Positions 59,789 to 64,000 of a stretch of 64,000 nucleotides of DNA are shown piece after piece (the first letter of the stretch is position 1; each line of letters opens with the position of its first letter). Source of the DNA: Psychromonas sp. SP041 (GTDB taxonomy: Bacteria; Pseudomonadota; Gammaproteobacteria; Enterobacterales; Psychromonadaceae); contig NZ_CBRF02000001.1 of the NCBI RefSeq assembly GCF_000470315.2, positions 62,001 through 126,000 of the forward strand. The letters run 5' to 3'. The position numbers were made by a program, and so were the translations under genes. Under the pieces are notes generated by a model, which was not told the origin of the DNA, did no database searches, and was given only the letters and a program-made list of their open reading frames with translations.

Positions 59789-61219
59789 ATGTTAACTGCT
59801 GCACAAAATAAATGTTCAGAAACTCAAGTAAAAAATAACACTGAAGATTCAGATGTTACTGGGCTTGTTTTGGCTTGTGATAATGAGTCTTCTGTAACTT
59901 ATAATAATGTAAAAAAAATTGAATCTAATGCTCGAACTTATGCAAATTCAATTGATAAAGTAATTGTAAAGGGACTGGGTTCATATGTGTACGATGAAAA
60001 TGGTAAAGAATACCTAGATCTACTGAATTGTGCAGGAGCTTTAGCATTAGGACACAACAATCCTTTTATTGTTTCAAAACTACAAGATTTTTTGTCTTCA
60101 AATGGAATTTTACAGAGTCTGGATATAACTACTCCAGTTAAAGAGAAATTTTTAAGCAGCTTGTTAGAGTTTTTGCCGCCTAATATTTCCAAAAGATGCA
60201 AAGTTCAGTTTTGTGGACCTACTGGATCAGATGCCGCAGAAGCTGCAATAAAGTTATTTAAAACAGCAACTGGTCGAAACACTATTTTATCTTTTAGTGG
60301 CGGATATCACGGGATGACGATTGGCTCCTTATCACTAATGGGGAACTTAATGGCGAAAACTAAAGTAACCGGTTTAATGCCAGACGTTCATTTCTTACCA
60401 TACCCTTACCCGTACAGATGTCCATTTGGGCTTGGTGGAGAACAAAGCTGGCAAGTGTCAGCAAATTACATAGAGCACCTATTGAATGATCCTGAAAGTG
60501 GAATAACAAAGCCTGCTGCTATTTTTTTAGAAGCGGTTCAAGGAGAGGGCGGTGTTATTCCAGCGCCAGTTGAATGGTTAGTACGTTTGCGTGAAATAAC
60601 TAGGCGTTTAGATATTCCTTTAGTGATTGATGAAATACAGAGCGGGATTGGCCGGACGGGAGACATGTTTTCGTTTGAAGAGTCAGGTATTGAGCCCGAT
60701 GCCATCTTAATTTCAAAAGCTATTGGTGGTGGATTACCTCTTTCATTAATGGTGTATGACGAAAAATATGATAAATGGGAGCCTGGTTCTCATACAGGTA
60801 CGTTTCGAGGAAATCAAATGGCAATGGTTGCAGGAAAAGCAACACTCGATTTTTTTAAAAAAAATAATGTCACCAAGAATGTTAAAGCTAAAGGTGCTTA
60901 TTTAGAGAAGTGCTTCAAGAGCTTAGCATTAATTCATCCAGAAATAGGGGATGTTCGTGGTAGGGGCCTTATGTGGGGGCTAGAAATTGTTGATATACGT
61001 CAACCTGCAAACCATATTGGCAGTTATCCCAGTGATGGCGAACTAACAAATATTATTAAGAAAAAATGCTTGAAAAACGGACTGATTATAGAGTCAGGAG
61101 GAAGAGACGGAGCAGTTTTGCGTATATTGCCCGCCTTAACAATCTCGCAAAATGAGTTAAATCAAATGATCGAAATTTTGGATTTATCTATAACTGAAGC
61201 AAAAGAAGGTAGGAAATGA
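59789..61219 (+). CDS. Class III PLP aminotransferase, diaminobutyrate aminotransferase-like
   Basis: 476 residues. Fold-type I motifs: FCGPTGSDAAEAAIKL, FSGGYHGMTIGSLSL, IFLEAVQGEGGV, LVIDEIQSGIGRTG and the PLP lysine K310 in LISKAIGGGLPLS. This subgroup includes 2,4-diaminobutyrate 4-aminotransferases and related omega-aminotransferases that transfer between glutamate/2-oxoglutarate and a side-chain amine or aldehyde. AAGGA lies upstream. The stop overlaps the dipeptidase start by four bases (ATGA). It could form a diaminobutyrate-type building block; exact substrate is an inference. Confidence 0.88.
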   Translation: MLTAAQNKCSETQVKNNTEDSDVTGLVLACDNESSVTYNNVKKIESNARTYANSIDKVIVKGLGSYVYDENGKEYLDLLNCAGALALGHNNPFIVSKLQDFLSSNGILQSLDITTPVKEKFLSSLLEFLPPNISKRCKVQFCGPTGSDAAEAAIKLFKTATGRNTILSFSGGYHGMTIGSLSLMGNLMAKTKVTGLMPDVHFLPYPYPYRCPFGLGGEQSWQVSANYIEHLLNDPESGITKPAAIFLEAVQGEGGVIPAPVEWLVRLREITRRLDIPLVIDEIQSGIGRTGDMFSFEESGIEPDAILISKAIGGGLPLSLMVYDEKYDKWEPGSHTGTFRGNQMAMVAGKATLDFFKKNNVTKNVKAKGAYLEKCFKSLALIHPEIGDVRGRGLMWGLEIVDIRQPANHIGSYPSDGELTNIIKKKCLKNGLIIESGGRDGAVLRILPALTISQNELNQMIEILDLSITEAKEGRK

Positions 61220-62418
61220 AGATTAACTACTTTAAACCTTCAGTACGAGTAATTTTCTACATGATTATTGCAATTGTTTTAGTAGCAATATTTATATTCA
61301 TGCTTTTTGGGTCTGAAATTGCTGCCAACAAAATGAATCCACAGCCGACTTCTCAACAAATTCCAGTTAGTGAAAAAGTGAAAATATTTCATGACAATAT
61401 TTTTGTGGCAGATCTGCATGCAGATAGTTTGTTATGGGGCAGAAACTTACTTGAATCAACCAAAGGACATGTTGACCTTCCAAAATTGATTTCAGGTGGT
61501 GTTGATTTACAAGTTTTCTCTGCTGTAACCAAGACCCCGAGCGGAATTAACATTGAAAGCAACTCGGATAAGACAGATAACATTTTGTACATGGCATTGG
61601 CTCAACAGTGGCCAATTGAAACTTGGAAGAGTTTGTTTGCCAGGGCTGAGTATCAGGCAAATAGATTGAAGTGGTTTATAAAAGGCAGTCAAGGAAAATT
61701 GAAGCTTATAGGAACAAAGAAAGATTTACATAATCTTATTGAAAAACCTATTAGTGAACCGCATGTGACTGGCGTGATATTGAGTATAGAGGGGGCCCAT
61801 GCTTTAGAGGGTAATTTAACTAATCTAAAGCGTCTTTATGACATTGGGTACCGCATGATTTCACCCTCTCATTTCTTTGATACTGAAATCGGGGGGTCAA
61901 TTCATGGAGAGCTGAAATATGGCTTAACTGAGCTGGGAGTTGAGTGGGTAACCGAAATGGAATCAAGAGGCATGGCTATTGACTTGTCACATGCATCTTC
62001 GAAGACCATGGATGATATTTTATCCCTTGCTACACGCCCAGTTATTGTTTCTCACACAGGTGTTAAAGGGACTTGTGACAATCAGAGGAATTTATCAGAT
62101 GAGCATATTCGTAAAGTTGCAGGAAGCGGTGGATTGATTGGCATTGGATTTTGGCCTACAGCGGTTTGTGGATCTGAAATTAGTGACATTGTACGTGCCA
62201 TAAAATATGTAATTGAGCTTGTGGGTGTTGACTATGTTGCATTAGGTTCCGATTTTGATGGTGCAGTATCTGTAATTATTGATGCAGGTCGACTGCCTGA
62301 ATTAACTCAAGCTCTTATTACAGAAGGAATAAGCGATACTGATATTGAAAAAATAATGGGTGGAAATGTTGCTCAGTTCTTTCTTAAATCGCTACCTAAA
62401 GAATCTATTGAGCAATAA
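61216..62418 (+). CDS. Membrane dipeptidase (renal dipeptidase/M19 family)
   Basis: 400 residues with an N-terminal membrane anchor (VIFYMIIAIVLVAIFIFML) and an outward-facing catalytic domain. Zinc-site motifs of M19 are visible: FVADLHADSLLW, SIEGAHALEG, PSHFF, SHASSKTMDDIL, VIVSHTG and LGSDFDGAV. The family hydrolyses dipeptides, often with D- or modified C-terminal residues. In this cluster it could release a product from a peptidic precursor or recycle a peptide-linked form. Confidence 0.9.
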   Translation: MKINYFKPSVRVIFYMIIAIVLVAIFIFMLFGSEIAANKMNPQPTSQQIPVSEKVKIFHDNIFVADLHADSLLWGRNLLESTKGHVDLPKLISGGVDLQVFSAVTKTPSGINIESNSDKTDNILYMALAQQWPIETWKSLFARAEYQANRLKWFIKGSQGKLKLIGTKKDLHNLIEKPISEPHVTGVILSIEGAHALEGNLTNLKRLYDIGYRMISPSHFFDTEIGGSIHGELKYGLTELGVEWVTEMESRGMAIDLSHASSKTMDDILSLATRPVIVSHTGVKGTCDNQRNLSDEHIRKVAGSGGLIGIGFWPTAVCGSEISDIVRAIKYVIELVGVDYVALGSDFDGAVSVIIDAGRLPELTQALITEGISDTDIEKIMGGNVAQFFLKSLPKESIEQ

Positions 62419-62429
62419 GGAAAGTAAGT

Positions 62430-62813
62430 ATGTTTGATCATGTATCTATTAGTGTTCCGTCTATAGAAAGAAGTCGTTTGTTTTATATTAATATTATGAA
62501 GGCGCTTAGCATACCTTTAGTTGGTGAGTCGTCTGTTTGGCTTGGTTTTGGTGAACGAGCAAACAAAGAGCAACCGTTACTATCTTATCTTTCAATATTA
62601 GAAAGCGATGAATGTTCCAGTGATTATAAAAGGCACTTGTGTTTTAAAGCAAAGGATAGAGAGGAAGTTAATGCTTTCTATAAAGCAGGGTTAGCTAATG
62701 GAGGGAAGTGCGATGGTGAAGTCGGACTCCGTGAAAACTACCATAGTCATTATTACGCATGTTTTCTTAAAGACCCTGCGGGAAACAGAATAGAAGTCGT
62801 TTGCCATCAATAG
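62430..62813 (+). CDS. VOC-superfamily protein (glyoxalase/dioxygenase-like)
   Basis: 127 residues built from the repeated beta-alpha-beta-beta-beta units of the VOC fold: MFDHVSISVPSIERSRLFY at the start and FLKDPAGNRIEVVCH at the end. H4 and the C-terminal E (RIEVVC) are typical metal-ligand positions. Possible roles are an isomerase, an epoxide/C-S-type lyase or a resistance protein of the pathway. Eleven bases after the dipeptidase gene, so it is in the same unit. Confidence 0.82.
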   Translation: MFDHVSISVPSIERSRLFYINIMKALSIPLVGESSVWLGFGERANKEQPLLSYLSILESDECSSDYKRHLCFKAKDREEVNAFYKAGLANGGKCDGEVGLRENYHSHYYACFLKDPAGNRIEVVCHQ

Positions 62814-63012
62814 CAAGATATCTGTTCAGAATATTTAGATTGTTTTGTCAATAATGATTGTTGCTTGTATGTGACCAAGTTAATTGCAAAACATTTAGAT
62901 CTGTCTTCATTTAATAGTGCTTTAACTTAAATAATGGAGAGTAGAGAAAATTTAACCCAACTTAACAATTCGTTTGTTTAGTTTCAATATCTCATAATAT
63001 AAGGAAATTATA

Positions 63013-63597
63013 ATGCCTAAGATAGCTGTTTTAACTAATGATTTACAATATGAATTAGTAGAGAAAAATCAAGAAAGGATAAATGCTGTTAATGAAGTGA
63101 AAGATACTTTTTGTAACTTTTTATCTGAAATTAGAGCTAAAGGTCATATTGTGATTCATTTGCAGTTAATAAATCATGAAGGCGATCCTAATGCAGAACG
63201 CTATGATGGATATTTGCCGGTGCAAAAAGGAACACGAGGAGCAGAAATTTTAGAAGAGTTTGTTCATGAGTCTGACATTATTATGGAAAAAAACAAAGAT
63301 AGTGGATTTTATGAAACAGATCTTGATGAAGTGTTAAAGCAGCATGGTGTAGACACTGTTATTGTTACAGGTATGCAAACTCAAATTTGTGTTCAAACAA
63401 CAGCAGCAGACGCTTTCTTTAGAGGTTACAACATTTGGGTTCCTGAAGATGGTGTTGTTTCGGCAAATCCAGATGATAAAAAACGCTCTCTGGACTGGTT
63501 AGGCGGTTATTGCGCAACCATTAGTTCAACCGATGAAATCATATCTGTTTTAAATGAAAAAAATTATTTACCTCGCAAAGAAATATACATCCCATAA
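63013..63597 (+). CDS. Isochorismatase-type cysteine hydrolase
   Basis: 194 residues with the family's catalytic triad positions: D10 (TNDLQYE), a lysine in MEKNKDSGFY, and C126 in MQTQICVQTTAADAF. Members hydrolyse vinyl ethers, amides (nicotinamidase) or other C-N bonds. A 199-base gap with AT-rich sequence precedes it, so it may have its own promoter. It is then followed by the HypE-like gene. Substrate unknown. Confidence 0.88.
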   Translation: MPKIAVLTNDLQYELVEKNQERINAVNEVKDTFCNFLSEIRAKGHIVIHLQLINHEGDPNAERYDGYLPVQKGTRGAEILEEFVHESDIIMEKNKDSGFYETDLDEVLKQHGVDTVIVTGMQTQICVQTTAADAFFRGYNIWVPEDGVVSANPDDKKRSLDWLGGYCATISSTDEIISVLNEKNYLPRKEIYIP

Positions 63598-63655
63598 TTA
63601 ACCGTTAATTTTTTTAATGATTTTTTTTTAATAATTTTATTTAGTGAGAATTAAA

Positions 63656-64000
63656 GTGAATTCAGAAAAATACGTTGAAATTGATCATGGTACTGGCGCG
63701 AAATTGAGCCATGACATTATTAAATTTATCACCGACACATTAGGTGAAGCCCACATTGGTGAAATGGAAGATAGTGCAATAGTGCCTTTTACAGGAAATA
63801 AGGTCGCTATTACTACAGATTCTTATGTGGTTACCCCAATTATATTCGGTAACGGTGACATTGGAAAAATTGCTGTATGCGGAACAGTTAATGATATTGC
63901 AGTTAGTGGTGCCAAACCCCTATATTTGACACTTGCAATGATTTTAGAAGTAGGCTTTAAGTTTTCTGAGCTAAAAACTATTGTGGAATCTATTAGGGAT
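63656..64000 (+). CDS. HypE-like protein, cut by the window edge
   Basis: Only the first 115 codons are present, open through the last base. Translation gives the HypE/AIR-synthase pattern: DHGTGAKLSHDIIKFI, then TTDSYVVTPIIFGNGDIGK, and GTVNDIAVSGAKPLYLTLA. In hydrogenase maturation HypE dehydrates a carbamoyl group on a cysteine to thiocyanate for nickel-iron cyanide ligands. Homologues in biosynthetic clusters can build nitriles. GTG at 63656 is preferred (GTGAGAA upstream; GTG 63644 is in frame). The rest lies outside the window. Confidence 0.75.
   Translation, partial: MNSEKYVEIDHGTGAKLSHDIIKFITDTLGEAHIGEMEDSAIVPFTGNKVAITTDSYVVTPIIFGNGDIGKIAVCGTVNDIAVSGAKPLYLTLAMILEVGFKFSELKTIVESIRD

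Noticed and set aside
1-64000. CRISPR arrays, tRNA genes and insertion sequences
   Set aside because: No regularly spaced repeats, no cloverleaf-like sequences and no transposase motifs were seen on either strand.
63656-64000. Assigning the HypE-like gene to hydrogenase maturation
   Set aside because: No other hyp or hydrogenase gene is in view; context favours a biosynthetic role, but the data end at the window edge.

Overview
The window is AT-rich throughout and reads as a large conjugative plasmid (or an integrated relative) of a marine-type gammaproteobacterium, plausibly near Vibrionales or other low-GC relatives. The main evidence is a DotA/TraY protein with IcmX/TraW-, IcmC/D- and IcmV/TraX-like neighbours (type IVB, IncI/Dot-Icm-like conjugation). 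A PilV-like adhesin pilin and an unusually complete private set of DNA-processing enzymes support this. No tRNA, rRNA, CRISPR array or insertion sequence was seen. The host genus cannot be fixed from the sequence.

Layout. 0-17 kb: DNA metabolism (RecG-like helicase, coiled-coil protein, topoisomerase III-like enzyme, UvrD/Rep-like helicase, Rad50/Mre11-like pair) with a stand-alone EAL protein, a lytic transglycosylase and several secreted or membrane unknowns. 17-22 kb: a minus-strand operon of plasmid unknowns that includes a TraW/IcmX-like paralogue. 22-35 kb: a pilin-like protein, a family A DNA polymerase, ClpX, small DNA-binding proteins, a DnaQ-like exonuclease and a second type IA topoisomerase. 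35-40.3 kb: a plus-strand operon of type IVB transfer genes ending in DotA/TraY and a strong terminator.

40.4-49.9 kb: the most striking locus. Six radical SAM/SPASM proteins, two unknown proteins and one small Sec-signal-bearing protein with a Cys/His/Ser/Arg/Trp tail lie in one orientation. It looks like a RiPP-type or protein-modification system, with six maturases and one visible candidate substrate. Exonuclease I (SbcB) and a PilV-like pilin with a tail-fibre-like adhesin follow.

54-64 kb: cargo. A ToxR/OmpR-type DNA-binding domain, a LysE exporter and an IDO-like 2-oxoglutarate dioxygenase lie divergent from a LysR regulator. Then comes a run of a haem-oxygenase-like diiron enzyme, GNAT, membrane protein, class III aminotransferase, membrane dipeptidase, VOC protein, isochorismatase-type hydrolase and a HypE-like protein cut by the window edge. 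This resembles a small amino-acid-derived metabolite pathway.

Two further oddities stand out. The Rad50-like protein has its ATPase halves in permuted order with the zinc hook at the C-terminus, next to an Mre11-like protein with eroded metal-binding motifs. The family A polymerase keeps a PolA-like length but appears to have lost both nuclease active sites. Assignments rest on motif reading by eye; no database search was run.
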